Source: Dethiosulfovibrio sp. (GTDB lineage Bacteria > Synergistota > Synergistia > Synergistales > Dethiosulfovibrionaceae). Taken from it: DNA of 6,162 nt. The position numbers and the translations under genes are program-made. Of this stretch, positions 1 to 5,718 are shown one piece after another. Location: positions 1-6,162 of the forward strand of contig JAQUTB010000113.1 of NCBI GenBank assembly GCA_028709985.1, read 5' to 3'. The first letter of the stretch is position 1, and the number at the start of each line of letters is the position of its first letter. The notes beneath the pieces were generated by a model, which was not told the origin of the DNA, searched no databases, and saw nothing but the letters and a program-made list of their open reading frames with translations.

Positions 1-190
1 GGTCTCCTGCGACCTCGGATAGATCGTGGTCGGTCAAGGACTGAAGGTGGAGCTTGTCCAGTGCGTCCGATGCGTTGGAGATGAGCTCACGGAGAAAAAC
101 GTCCTTGTTCGAGTATACCGAGTAAACCATCATGTCCAGAATCTGTCTGGCCTCGGTCTCAAAGCTGTAGGTCTCTTTCGCACCACTCAT
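1..190 (-). CDS. htpG: HtpG (Hsp90 family chaperone), N-terminal fragment cut by the window edge
   Basis: ATP-dependent cytosolic Hsp90 chaperone that helps fold and remodel client proteins. Only the first 63 codons are inside the window. The translation starts [20 protein letters not shown] and carries the N-terminal ATPase-domain signature [16 protein letters not shown] at about residues 34-49, which includes the conserved Asn that coordinates Mg-ATP in this family. The ATG at 190-188 is well supported: a strong AAGGAGGAA Shine-Dalgarno lies at 205-197, 6 nt upstream. The gene follows the lytic transglycosylase after 45 nt. It could be co-transcribed with that gene or use the TATAAT at 240-235. 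No CIRCE element is visible upstream, so HrcA control is not suggested. Identification is near certain; the rest of the gene lies beyond position 1. Confidence 0.95.
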   Translation of the reverse strand, partial: MSGAKETYSFETEARQILDMMVYSVYSNKDVFLRELISNASDALDKLHLQSLTDHDLSEVAGD

Positions 191-218
191 CAAAAATTCC
201 TCCTTCTAGGGTTATCGC

Positions 219-231
219 GGCCCTTAGGGCC
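219..231. repeat. Short perfect palindrome GGCCC-TTA-GGGCC upstream of htpG
   Basis: A 5-bp inverted repeat with a 3-nt spacer sits just after the transglycosylase stop codon and 29 nt before the htpG start. It has no T-run on either side, so it is a poor terminator. It would overlap the transcription start predicted from the TATAAT at 240-235. It could be an operator, a 5'-end hairpin protecting the htpG mRNA, or chance. Confidence 0.4.
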
Positions 232-234
232 AAA

Positions 235-262
235 ATTATATGCTCTGGATCTCCCTTTTGAA
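235..262 (-). promoter_or_regulatory. Candidate sigma-70 type promoter for htpG
   Basis: On the minus strand a perfect TATAAT lies at 240-235, overlapping the stop codon of the transglycosylase gene. A weak TTCAAA (4 of 6 matches to TTGACA) lies at 262-257 with a 16-bp spacer. The predicted start is near 228, giving a leader of about 38 nt before the htpG ATG. The -10 is convincing. The -35 is mediocre and the site is inside coding sequence, so the call is tentative. Confidence 0.4.
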
Positions 263-862
263 GGTCCCTCTGTATCCCTTAATCTGCCGGACGTATCGGC
301 TTCCGGTCCTGCCCAGGTATCGGTGCAGGGCCTTGTCGACGTCTCCGCCGTTGTCCTTCAGATAATTTGAGAATATCCAGGTTCCGACCAGGATGTTGTT
401 TCTAGGGACAAGCAGGTCGTTCAGGGTCCTTATCCAGGGAAATCTTCGGGCTATGGATTTTTTATGGACATTCCAGTTTACCTGCATCAACCCGTAGGCG
501 TATCTGGATCTAGCACCTGGCCTGACCGTCGATTCTTTGACTATCATAGCCGCGATAAGAGCCGGATCGTGGATGCCTAACTGGTCGCACGACTCTATGA
601 TATAGCCGGCGTATTCCATTCCGACTTTCATAGACACCTCTTTGTTGTACTTTCGGAATCCCAGAGCGATCGCCCTTTTGAGGTTCTCGTCAGGCCTGGG
701 TTCCGCCTTTCTGGCAATGGGGTTGGAGGATCTGTACTGATTTTTTATGTACTCGTCAAGGGCTTTAGCCTTCTCCACATGGCTCTGAGATAGGCCAGAC
801 GACGCGAGTATCAGTACGAGCAGTATAGACAACGCCAGGGCTGGGGGGGATTTTTTCATCAC
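236..862 (-). CDS. Exported lytic transglycosylase, SLT/lysozyme-like family
   Basis: Predicted periplasmic muramidase-type lytic transglycosylase, which cleaves the MurNAc-GlcNAc bond of peptidoglycan to a 1,6-anhydro product. Residues 1-26 look like a Sec signal peptide: KK at positions 3-4, then a hydrophobic core around ALALSILLVLILA, and no lipobox cysteine. A polar linker runs to about residue 80. The SLT domain spans about 82-195, with the likely catalytic Glu110 in IVKES, the family motif YGLMQV at 123-128, NILVGTWIFSNYL at 156-168 and ALHRYLGRTGSRYV near the end. At 208 aa it is a minimal single-domain enzyme with no LysM or SPOR domain. The start is either GTG at 862 or ATG at 859; a GGAG-type Shine-Dalgarno at 877-872 fits both. 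It has its own promoter and lies between the flgBC terminator and htpG. A link to flagellar assembly is possible from location only. Confidence 0.85.
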   Translation of the reverse strand: MMKKSPPALALSILLVLILASSGLSQSHVEKAKALDEYIKNQYRSSNPIARKAEPRPDENLKRAIALGFRKYNKEVSMKVGMEYAGYIIESCDQLGIHDPALIAAMIVKESTVRPGARSRYAYGLMQVNWNVHKKSIARRFPWIRTLNDLLVPRNNILVGTWIFSNYLKDNGGDVDKALHRYLGRTGSRYVRQIKGYRGTFKREIQSI

Positions 863-923
863 CTATCATCACTCTCCAGTTCCGTTTTTTAGGCCAAAAG
901 GAGGATCAAAACCTAAGAGGATT

Positions 924-952
924 ATTCTACAGGACTAGCACCACATCATCAA
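924..952 (-). promoter_or_regulatory. Promoter for the lytic transglycosylase gene
   Basis: On the minus strand TTGATG (952-947) is followed by a 17-bp spacer and TAGAAT (929-924). These are 4 of 6 and 5 of 6 matches to the sigma-70 consensus with ideal spacing. Transcription would start near 917, leaving a leader of about 55 nt. The -35 begins just past the T-tract of the flgC terminator, so the transglycosylase gene is most likely an independent unit, probably extending into htpG. Confidence 0.6.
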
Positions 953-956
953 GGAC

Positions 957-988
957 AAAAAGAGAGCCCCAAAAGGTTAAGGGCTCTC
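957..988 (-). terminator. Rho-independent terminator after flgC
   Basis: In minus-strand RNA the arms GAGAGCCC (988-981) and GGGCTCTC (969-962) form a perfect 8-bp GC-rich stem with an 11-nt loop, followed directly by UUUUU (961-957). It begins 15 nt after the flgC stop codon. This is a textbook intrinsic terminator and marks the end of the xerC-to-flgC operon. Confidence 0.9.
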
Positions 989-1003
989 CCTGATCTCCGC
1001 GGA

Positions 1004-1426
1004 TCACCCTTTGAGTATGTCAAGGGCACCGTTCCACATATTTTTTGCCGAGTCGGTCACGGCAAGGTTCGCCTCATAGGCGCGGCTAGCGACCATCATG
1101 TCCGCCATCTCCCTTACAACGCTGACGTTGGGCATAGCGACATAGCCCTCTTCGTCCGAGTCGGGATGATCGGGCTGGTAAACCAATCTAGGCGCGGAGG
1201 ATTCGTCTTTGGCTATCTCTACCACCTTGACTCCACCTTTGACCTTCCCATCGCTTCCTATTTCGTCGAGTATCTGCTGAAACACCGGAACACGCCTGAG
1301 GTAAGGCCCACCCTCCGGGGTCCTGGTAGTGTTGACGTTTGCCAGGTTTTGGGAGATGGTGTCCATCCACAGCCTGTGGGCTGTCAGAGAGGTTCCAGCT
1401 ACGTCTATAGTGCTAAAGACTCTCAT
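1004..1426 (-). CDS. flgC: Flagellar basal-body rod protein FlgC
   Basis: Proximal rod subunit of the flagellar basal body, exported by the flagellar type III apparatus and assembled with FlgB, FlgF and FlgG between the MS ring and the hook. The N-terminal rod signature is present (SQNLANVNTTRTPEGGPYLR, about residues 25-44). The FlgC-type segment VYQPDHPDSDEEGYVAMPNV and the C-terminal helix with MVASRAYEANLAV are also there; the two ends form the coiled-coil core of the family. Length is about 140 aa, normal for FlgC. There are two tandem ATGs. The second, at 1426, sits 6 nt from AGGAGG (1438-1433) and overlaps the flgB stop as TGATG; the first, at 1429, is only 3 nt from it. I prefer 1426, implying translational coupling to flgB. 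It is the last gene of the operon, with the terminator right behind it. Confidence 0.95.
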   Translation of the reverse strand: MRVFSTIDVAGTSLTAHRLWMDTISQNLANVNTTRTPEGGPYLRRVPVFQQILDEIGSDGKVKGGVKVVEIAKDESSAPRLVYQPDHPDSDEEGYVAMPNVSVVREMADMMVASRAYEANLAVTDSAKNMWNGALDILKG

Positions 1427-1824
1427 CATCTTCCTCCTATGGCAGTCTTGTAAATCGAGACTTTTTTGGTAAGAAAACGGGTCATCCCCGTATATCCCAT
1501 CCTGGACTCGGTAAGCTTGGCCATCTCTATCTCCGGATCGACGTTGTTCCTGTCAAGCCGATACAGCTGGTCTATGATGCGATCCTCCCTGGGGACGACG
1601 TCATCGGTACTCCTGGCATGGGTAACCATGTGGTTGGGATCCGTGGAGGCCATGGGCAAACGATTGGGACCGTTGATAACGTCGTTCAACTGATCCTCGA
1701 AGGAGACCTCCCTCCTGGCGTATCCAGGGGTATTGACGTTGGCAAGGTTCTGTCCAACCGCCCTGAACCTGTGGGCCAGGCCTTGGAGATCCTTTTCCAT
1801 CACTTTCCAGGTTTTATCGAACAA
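1426..1824 (-). CDS. flgB: Flagellar basal-body rod protein FlgB, probable TTG start
   Basis: Proximal rod protein of the flagellar basal body, exported by the flagellar type III system and partner of FlgC. The conserved N-terminal motif is GQNLANVNTPGYARREVSF. The C-terminal half carries NNVDPEIEMAKLTESRMGYT, matching the NxVDxExEMxxLxxNxxxY pattern typical of FlgB. Length is 132 aa, close to the usual 130-140. Start choice: the longest frame begins at a GTG (1833) that overlaps the Shine-Dalgarno GGAGG (1837-1833), so it cannot be well served by it. The in-frame TTG at 1824 lies 8 nt downstream of that GGAGG and gives a protein beginning MFDKTWK. I therefore use TTG. The gene follows codY by about 48 nt and overlaps flgC through TGATG. 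Confidence 0.93.
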   Translation of the reverse strand: MFDKTWKVMEKDLQGLAHRFRAVGQNLANVNTPGYARREVSFEDQLNDVINGPNRLPMASTDPNHMVTHARSTDDVVPREDRIIDQLYRLDRNNVDPEIEMAKLTESRMGYTGMTRFLTKKVSIYKTAIGGR

Positions 1825-1833
1825 AGATACCAC

Positions 1834-1860
1834 CTCCGATCAGAGTGTCAGATCCAGGAG
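1834..1860 (-). promoter_or_regulatory. Possible hairpin masking the flgB Shine-Dalgarno
   Basis: In minus-strand RNA, CUCC (1860-1857), a UG bulge and GAUC (1854-1851) can pair with GAUC (1841-1838) and GGAG (1837-1834), leaving a 9-nt loop. That is 8 bp with a 2-nt bulge, and the paired GGAG is the core of the flgB ribosome binding site. The fold may keep flgB translation low unless ribosomes finishing codY, or another factor, open it. Seen by eye only; no energy was computed. Confidence 0.35.
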
Positions 1861-1872
1861 ACGGGAGAAAGA

Positions 1873-2712
1873 TTACTCCTCTTCCTCCGTGGAGAACTCA
1901 AGACCAAGCTCCTCAATGAAAAGAGGGCTCAGGACCTTTATAAAGGTTCCCTTCATACCCAGACTCCTGCTCTCTATTATACCGGCACTTTCGAGTTTTC
2001 GCAGGGCATTTACGATCACGCTTCTAGTTACTCCTACCCTATCGGCGACCTTGCTGGCTATGACTACTCCCTCGAAAGAGCCCAATTCCCTGATGATGTG
2101 TTTTATGGACTCGACCTCGGAATAGGATAGAGCTCTCATGGCCATCTGGACCACCAGCCTCTCCCTGGCCCTTTCCTCTATTACCTTGGTCCTGTCGTGG
2201 AGGATCTCTATGCCGACCAAAGTGGCCAGATACTCGGCCAGGACGAAGTCCTTGGTGTGGAAGGTGTCGCCAAAACGGACCAGCATCAGGGTCCCAAGCC
2301 TTTCCGCAGCGCCGTAGATGGGCACAAAGAGGGCGTCCTTCTCCGGGCCATCCTCTTTATCTTTATCCTTGGGATCGTCGAATATGTAGGCATCGGGCTT
2401 GCTCATGAGGCTTTCCCTCTGCTGATTGAGCCTCTCCATAAAGCTCTCAGGCATATAGCCCTTCTCCAGGAAAGAGGCTATTGCCTCGGAGTGATACTGG
2501 CTGACCCAGGAATAACCCAGGATCTGTCCCTCTCTGCTGAGTATATAGACGTTGGCGGTGGAGAACTCCCCCAAAAGCCTGGCAAGCTTGCTGTAGTCCG
2601 GCTTTGTACCCTCTCGTCTGCTCTGAAGTGCCCTGCCGACGAGCCTGGTCTTCTCCAGTAAATCCTGCATCTCATCCATGCCAACAGCCGCGTTTTTCTT
2701 TATATTTTCCAT
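1873..2712 (-). CDS. codY: CodY-family global transcriptional regulator with a diverged effector pocket
   Basis: DNA-binding nutrient regulator; in Bacillota CodY responds to branched-chain amino acids and GTP and mainly represses starvation genes. An N-terminal GAF-type sensor domain (about residues 18-170, with ILGYS at 64-68 and ERLGTL at 137-142) is joined by a helical linker to a winged helix. The helix-turn-helix ASKVADRVGVTRSVIVNALR and the wing ESRSLGMKGTFIKV (219-260) are almost identical to B. subtilis CodY from memory. Length is 279 aa against 259, from a 16-residue N-terminal extension, a charged DDPKDKDKEDGPEKD loop near 112-126, and an acidic tail. The ATG at 2712 has AAGGAGGG at 2726-2719, so the extension is real rather than a misplaced start. 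Residues contacting isoleucine in B. subtilis appear replaced (see findings). It lies 26 nt after hslU. Target genes are unknown here. Confidence 0.93.
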   Translation of the reverse strand: MENIKKNAAVGMDEMQDLLEKTRLVGRALQSRREGTKPDYSKLARLLGEFSTANVYILSREGQILGYSWVSQYHSEAIASFLEKGYMPESFMERLNQQRESLMSKPDAYIFDDPKDKDKEDGPEKDALFVPIYGAAERLGTLMLVRFGDTFHTKDFVLAEYLATLVGIEILHDRTKVIEERARERLVVQMAMRALSYSEVESIKHIIRELGSFEGVVIASKVADRVGVTRSVIVNALRKLESAGIIESRSLGMKGTFIKVLSPLFIEELGLEFSTEEEE

Positions 2713-2738
2713 AAGAAACCCTCCTTGAATTTTTCCTG

Positions 2739-4157
2739 TTACAGTAGATATCGTCTTACGTCGCTGTCTTTAACAAGAGGTCCCAATTTATCCTGGACCA
2801 TCGATCTATCGAGGGTTAAAACCTCTCCCTGTTTCTCAGGGGCTTGGAAACTTATCTCCTCCAGTAGCTGCTCCACCATTGTGTGGAGTCGCCTGGCCCC
2901 TATATTCTCCATCTCGGCGTTCATCCTCTCCGCCAACGAGGCGATCTCGTCGACCCCGTCCTCGGTGAACACCAGCTTGACGTTTTCCGTTCCCAGAAGG
3001 GCCTCGTACTGTTGGAGAAGGCTGTGATGGGGCTCTGTGAGTATCCTAGCCAGCTGCCCTTTGTCCAGAGGCTCCAGCTCGACCCTTATGGGAAACCGAC
3101 CCTGTAGCTCAGGGACAAGGTCGGAGGGCTTGGTCTGATGGAACGCCCCCGCAGCGATGAACAATATGTGGTCGGTTGAGACCTGCCCGTGTTTTGTCTG
3201 TACGGTGCATCCCTCCACAACCGGAAGCAAGTCCCTCTGGACTCCGTCTCGGCTGACATCATGTCCACCGGACGACCCACTGGAGACGATTTTGTCTATC
3301 TCGTCTATGAAGACTATGCCCTCTTCCTGGGCCTTCTCGAGGCCAAGCCTGACCGCGGCGTCGCCGTCTATCAGTTTTTCTGCTTCCTCGTTCTGGAGGA
3401 CCCTTAGGGCATCTTTTACCTTCATGGTTCGACGCTTTTTCTTCTTGGGCATGAGGCCACCGAGCATCTCGCCGATGTTCATTCCCATCTCGTCCATGCC
3501 CATTCCACCCATCATAGGGATGCCGAGCTGGTTGCTCTCCTGGACCTCTATCTCTACCTCTCGGTCGTCAAGCTTGCCCTGAGACAGAAGGTCCATGAGC
3601 TTTGTCCTGGTGGACTCCCTCATCCTTTCTTCCTCGGGGGCCTCAGGTTCCTGGGCTGTGTGGTTCTCTCCGCTAAGTCCCTTCATGACGCTCATGAAGG
3701 TGGGGATCCCACCGCCCTGGGGCTTCCGTGATGGGACCAGAAAGTCTATTACCCTTTCCCTGGCCTTCTCCATCGCTGGCTCCTGGACGTCCTCAAGCAT
3801 CTTTTTTCGGACCATCTGGATGGACATCTCGACGAGGTCGCGGATCATTGACTCGACGTCCCTTCCGACGTAGCCCACCTCGGTGAATTTGGTGGCCTCT
3901 ACCTTTACGAAGGGAGCGCTCACCAGCTCCGCCAGACGACGGGCTATCTCGGTCTTGCCGACGCCTGTTGGCCCAACCATAAGGATGTTTTTAGGCGATA
4001 TCTCCTTGGCCATCTCTGGCTCCAGGAGCCTACGCCTCATCCTGTTTCTCAAAGCGACGGCCACGGCCCTTTTGGCCCTGTCCTGACCGACGATATATCG
4101 ATCTAAGTATTTCACTATCGCTGATGGGATCAAAGAACTTCCGTCTAGGGACATCAT
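2739..4157 (-). CDS. hslU: HslU (ClpY), AAA+ unfoldase of the HslVU protease
   Basis: Hexameric ATPase that unfolds proteins and feeds them to the HslV peptidase in the cytosol. Positions here are counted from the GTG at 4160. The N-domain has YIVGQDRAKRAVAVALRNR. Walker A GPTGVGKT is at 63-70, the pore loop GYVG at 96-99, Walker B IVFIDE at 282-287, the arginine-finger segment ELQGRFPIR at 351-359 and sensor-2 GARRLHT at 421-427. The C-terminus DVRRYLL resembles the tail that docks into HslV. The inserted I-domain (about 110-245) has a methionine-rich stretch at 216-237 before KKKKRR. Of three tandem starts (GTG 4160, ATG 4157, ATG 4154), the ATG at 4157 is best placed, 7 nt from GGAGG (4169-4165), and overlaps the hslV stop as TGATG. 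Coupled translation would help match subunit levels. Confidence 0.97.
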   Translation of the reverse strand: MMSLDGSSLIPSAIVKYLDRYIVGQDRAKRAVAVALRNRMRRRLLEPEMAKEISPKNILMVGPTGVGKTEIARRLAELVSAPFVKVEATKFTEVGYVGRDVESMIRDLVEMSIQMVRKKMLEDVQEPAMEKARERVIDFLVPSRKPQGGGIPTFMSVMKGLSGENHTAQEPEAPEEERMRESTRTKLMDLLSQGKLDDREVEIEVQESNQLGIPMMGGMGMDEMGMNIGEMLGGLMPKKKKRRTMKVKDALRVLQNEEAEKLIDGDAAVRLGLEKAQEEGIVFIDEIDKIVSSGSSGGHDVSRDGVQRDLLPVVEGCTVQTKHGQVSTDHILFIAAGAFHQTKPSDLVPELQGRFPIRVELEPLDKGQLARILTEPHHSLLQQYEALLGTENVKLVFTEDGVDEIASLAERMNAEMENIGARRLHTMVEQLLEEISFQAPEKQGEVLTLDRSMVQDKLGPLVKDSDVRRYLL

Positions 4158-4684
4158 CACAGGACCTCCATGGATATCACGTCGTCGGTATAAATACAGA
4201 TGCTTGCCGCTATCCCCAGGGATTTCTTAGCGATCACGTCCACGGTCCAGTCGCTGCACTCCAGATACGCCCTGGCCGCAGCAAGGGCGTAGGCGGATCC
4301 TGATCCTATGGCGGCAGCGTCGTGCTCCGGCTCTATTATGTCTCCAGCCCCTGAGAGCAGGATAGTGTGCTGTTTGTCCGCCACCAGCATCATGGCCTCC
4401 AGACGACGGAGCATCCTGTCGGTTCGCCACTGTTTACCTAGCTCAACGGCGGCCCTCATGAGGTTTCCGCTGTGCTCACCAAGTTTTTTCTCGAAAAGCT
4501 CCAAAAGGGTCATAGCGTCGGCGGTGGAGCCAGCGAACCCGGCGAGGACAGATCCCCCGTGAAGTCGCCTGACCTTTACGGTGTTGGACTTGATGATCTG
4601 GTTTCCCAGCGTCATCTGGCCATCTCCGGCCATAGCAACGCTTTCGCCCTTTCTGACGCAGAGTATTGTGGTTCCTTCAAACAT
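4157..4684 (-). CDS. hslV: HslV (ClpQ), threonine peptidase of the HslVU protease
   Basis: Proteasome-like peptidase forming a double hexamer capped by HslU. The sequence aligns without gaps to E. coli HslV from TTILCVRKG onward, so the catalytic nucleophile is Thr5 and a four-residue propeptide (MFEG) must be removed. Other active-site positions are Asp21 in AGDGQ and Lys37 in VKVRR, equal to mature D17 and K33. The family segments [49 protein letters not shown] and ICIYTDD are all present. Length 175 aa is normal. It keeps a threonine nucleophile, unlike B. subtilis CodW, which uses an N-terminal serine. The ATG at 4684 has GGAGG at 4699-4695, 10 nt away, and lies 6 nt after the xerC stop. 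The stop overlaps the hslU start. Confidence 0.97.
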   Translation of the reverse strand: MFEGTTILCVRKGESVAMAGDGQMTLGNQIIKSNTVKVRRLHGGSVLAGFAGSTADAMTLLELFEKKLGEHSGNLMRAAVELGKQWRTDRMLRRLEAMMLVADKQHTILLSGAGDIIEPEHDAAAIGSGSAYALAAARAYLECSDWTVDVIAKKSLGIAASICIYTDDVISMEVL

Positions 4685-4690
4685 TTTACA

Positions 4691-5566
4691 TCAACCTCCA
4701 GCCCTAGGATGGGCCGATTCATAGCTAGATCTAAGGTGTTGGGTGGTTATCCGAAGATATCTTTGAGTCGTGGTAAGGTTCTCGTGTCCCAGAAGCTCTT
4801 GGACGACCCTAAGGGAAGCACCTCCCTCCAGCAGATGGGTGGCGAAGCTGTGTCTAAGGGAATGGGGGGTCACGTCGCTCAGGCCGCACCTGGAAGCGGC
4901 ATCCACCACTACCCTGTGAACCGTCCTGACAGTGAGGGTCCCTCCCCTCTTGCCGGGAAATACGAAATACTCCATCGGAGACTGGGCCTTCAAGCCCATG
5001 AGGGCTTTTTGTGCCATAGAGCCGAAGGGAACGGCCCTCTCCTTAGATCCCTTTCCCATGACCTTGAGCCATCTTTCCTCAAGCTCGATGTCCTCCCATC
5101 GGAGGGACACCACCTCAGCGACCCTGAGACCGCATCCGTACATAATCTCCAGTAGAGCGCCGTTTCTGAGCCCCTGATCGGTATCGTAGGCCAGGTCTAT
5201 CATCCTGAAGACTTCCTTTACCGAGATGGCCCGTGGAAGCTTTTCCGACTGAGATGGTCCTCTAACCCTTCTGGATGGGTCCTTCTCCACCGTTCCCTCT
5301 TTTCTGAGGTGTTTCATGAGGCTCTTTACCGCAGATAGTTTTCTGTTAACCGAAGCAGGGGAAAAACCGTAGCCCGACAGGCTCCTTACGAACCCTCTGA
5401 CGTGGGATATCTCCAGTTCTCCCAGATCGCTCACGCCTTGCCCTTCAAGGTATTCAGTAAACTGGGCCAGATCCACGCCGTAATTGGTCACAGTGTGAGC
5501 AGAAGCGCCAGAGCTTTGAATACGATAAAGAAATCCATCTATGGCGTCACAAATACGAATACTCAT
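4691..5566 (-). CDS. xerC: XerC-type tyrosine recombinase
   Basis: Site-specific recombinase of the phage-integrase family; XerC with XerD resolves chromosome dimers at dif near the terminus. The N-terminal SAM-like core-binding domain spans about 1-95 (AHTVTNYGVDLAQFTEYL). The catalytic domain spans 110-290, with Arg148 in GCGLRVAEV, Lys172 in GKGSKER, His235 and Arg238 in PHSLRHSFATHLL, His261 in LLGHENL and nucleophile Tyr270 in TTTQRYLRI. The C-terminus SYESAHPRAG is typical of Xer proteins. All catalytic residues are present and 291 aa is normal length. I call XerC rather than XerD from synteny: in Bacillus the homologue (codV) also sits between trmFO and hslV. The ATG at 5566 is the only good start, since in-frame stops lie just upstream, but it lacks a convincing Shine-Dalgarno. 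It is probably the first gene of the operon ending at flgC. Confidence 0.93.
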   Translation of the reverse strand: MSIRICDAIDGFLYRIQSSGASAHTVTNYGVDLAQFTEYLEGQGVSDLGELEISHVRGFVRSLSGYGFSPASVNRKLSAVKSLMKHLRKEGTVEKDPSRRVRGPSQSEKLPRAISVKEVFRMIDLAYDTDQGLRNGALLEIMYGCGLRVAEVVSLRWEDIELEERWLKVMGKGSKERAVPFGSMAQKALMGLKAQSPMEYFVFPGKRGGTLTVRTVHRVVVDAASRCGLSDVTPHSLRHSFATHLLEGGASLRVVQELLGHENLTTTQRYLRITTQHLRSSYESAHPRAGG

Positions 5567-5572
5567 CGCAAC

Positions 5573-5601
5573 ATTCTATCACCATGCAATAAATAAGTAC
5601 A
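5573..5601 (-). promoter_or_regulatory. Candidate promoter directly abutting xerC (possible leaderless start)
   Basis: On the minus strand TAGAAT at 5578-5573 is a 5 of 6 match to the -10 consensus. A weak TGTACT (3 of 6) lies at 5601-5596 with a 17-bp spacer. The expected start would fall on or next to the xerC ATG at 5566, giving a leaderless mRNA. That fits the missing Shine-Dalgarno and a position downstream of the hairpin at 5613-5650. The -35 is poor, so this remains a hypothesis. Confidence 0.35.
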
Positions 5602-5609
5602 CCCATTCG

Positions 5610-5650
5610 AAAAAATGGAAAAAGGAGGGGAATCCCTCCTTTTTCCATTT
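5610..5650 (-). terminator. Perfect 17-bp hairpin with T-tract between trmFO and xerC
   Basis: Arms at 5650-5634 and 5629-5613 are perfectly complementary over 17 bp, with a 4-nt loop (5633-5630). In minus-strand RNA the stem runs into UUUUUU (5615-5610). It should terminate transcription coming from trmFO, whose stop is 88 nt upstream. The plus-strand side has only TTT in the same place, so activity is mainly for the minus strand. If the promoter at 5676-5704 is real, this hairpin would instead be in the xerC leader and could act as an attenuator. Confidence 0.85.
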
Positions 5651-5675
5651 CCGACAACCTGTCCTAAGGCGCAAG

Positions 5676-5704
5676 ATGATACCACAAACAGGCACAATTG
5701 GAAA
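5676..5704 (-). promoter_or_regulatory. Candidate promoter upstream of the hairpin
   Basis: On the minus strand TTTCCA (5704-5699, 4 of 6), a 17-bp spacer and TATCAT (5681-5676, 5 of 6) form a plausible sigma-70 promoter. A TGG just before the -10 makes it an extended -10 (TGn). The start would be near 5669, only about 20 nt before the 17-bp hairpin. Most transcripts would then stop as a short RNA of about 60 nt unless the hairpin is bypassed. Confidence 0.4.
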
Positions 5705-5718
5705 TATTGCCGGTGAAG

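Noticed and set aside
219..231. Intrinsic terminator between the transglycosylase gene and htpG
   Set aside because: The stem is only 5 bp and no T-run follows it on either strand.
191..235. CIRCE heat-shock operator before htpG
   Set aside because: No TTAGCACTC-N9-GAGTGCTAA-like sequence is present in the gap.
26..370. Open frame on the plus strand across the htpG/transglycosylase junction
   Set aside because: It is antisense to two clear genes, has no ribosome binding site and its protein has no recognisable features. Other plus-strand frames in the window are rejected for the same reason.
889..916. Inverted repeat TTAGG...CCTAA in the transglycosylase leader
   Set aside because: Five base pairs across an 18-nt loop is expected by chance.
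4472..5155. 227-codon plus-strand open frame
   Set aside because: It runs antisense through hslV and xerC, which both carry full sets of catalytic motifs. Its length is explained by low stop density opposite G+C-rich genes.
4691..5566. Tyrosine recombinase as a sign of an integrated element
   Set aside because: The protein is a housekeeping Xer type in conserved trmFO-hslV synteny, with no att repeats, tRNA or mobile genes nearby.
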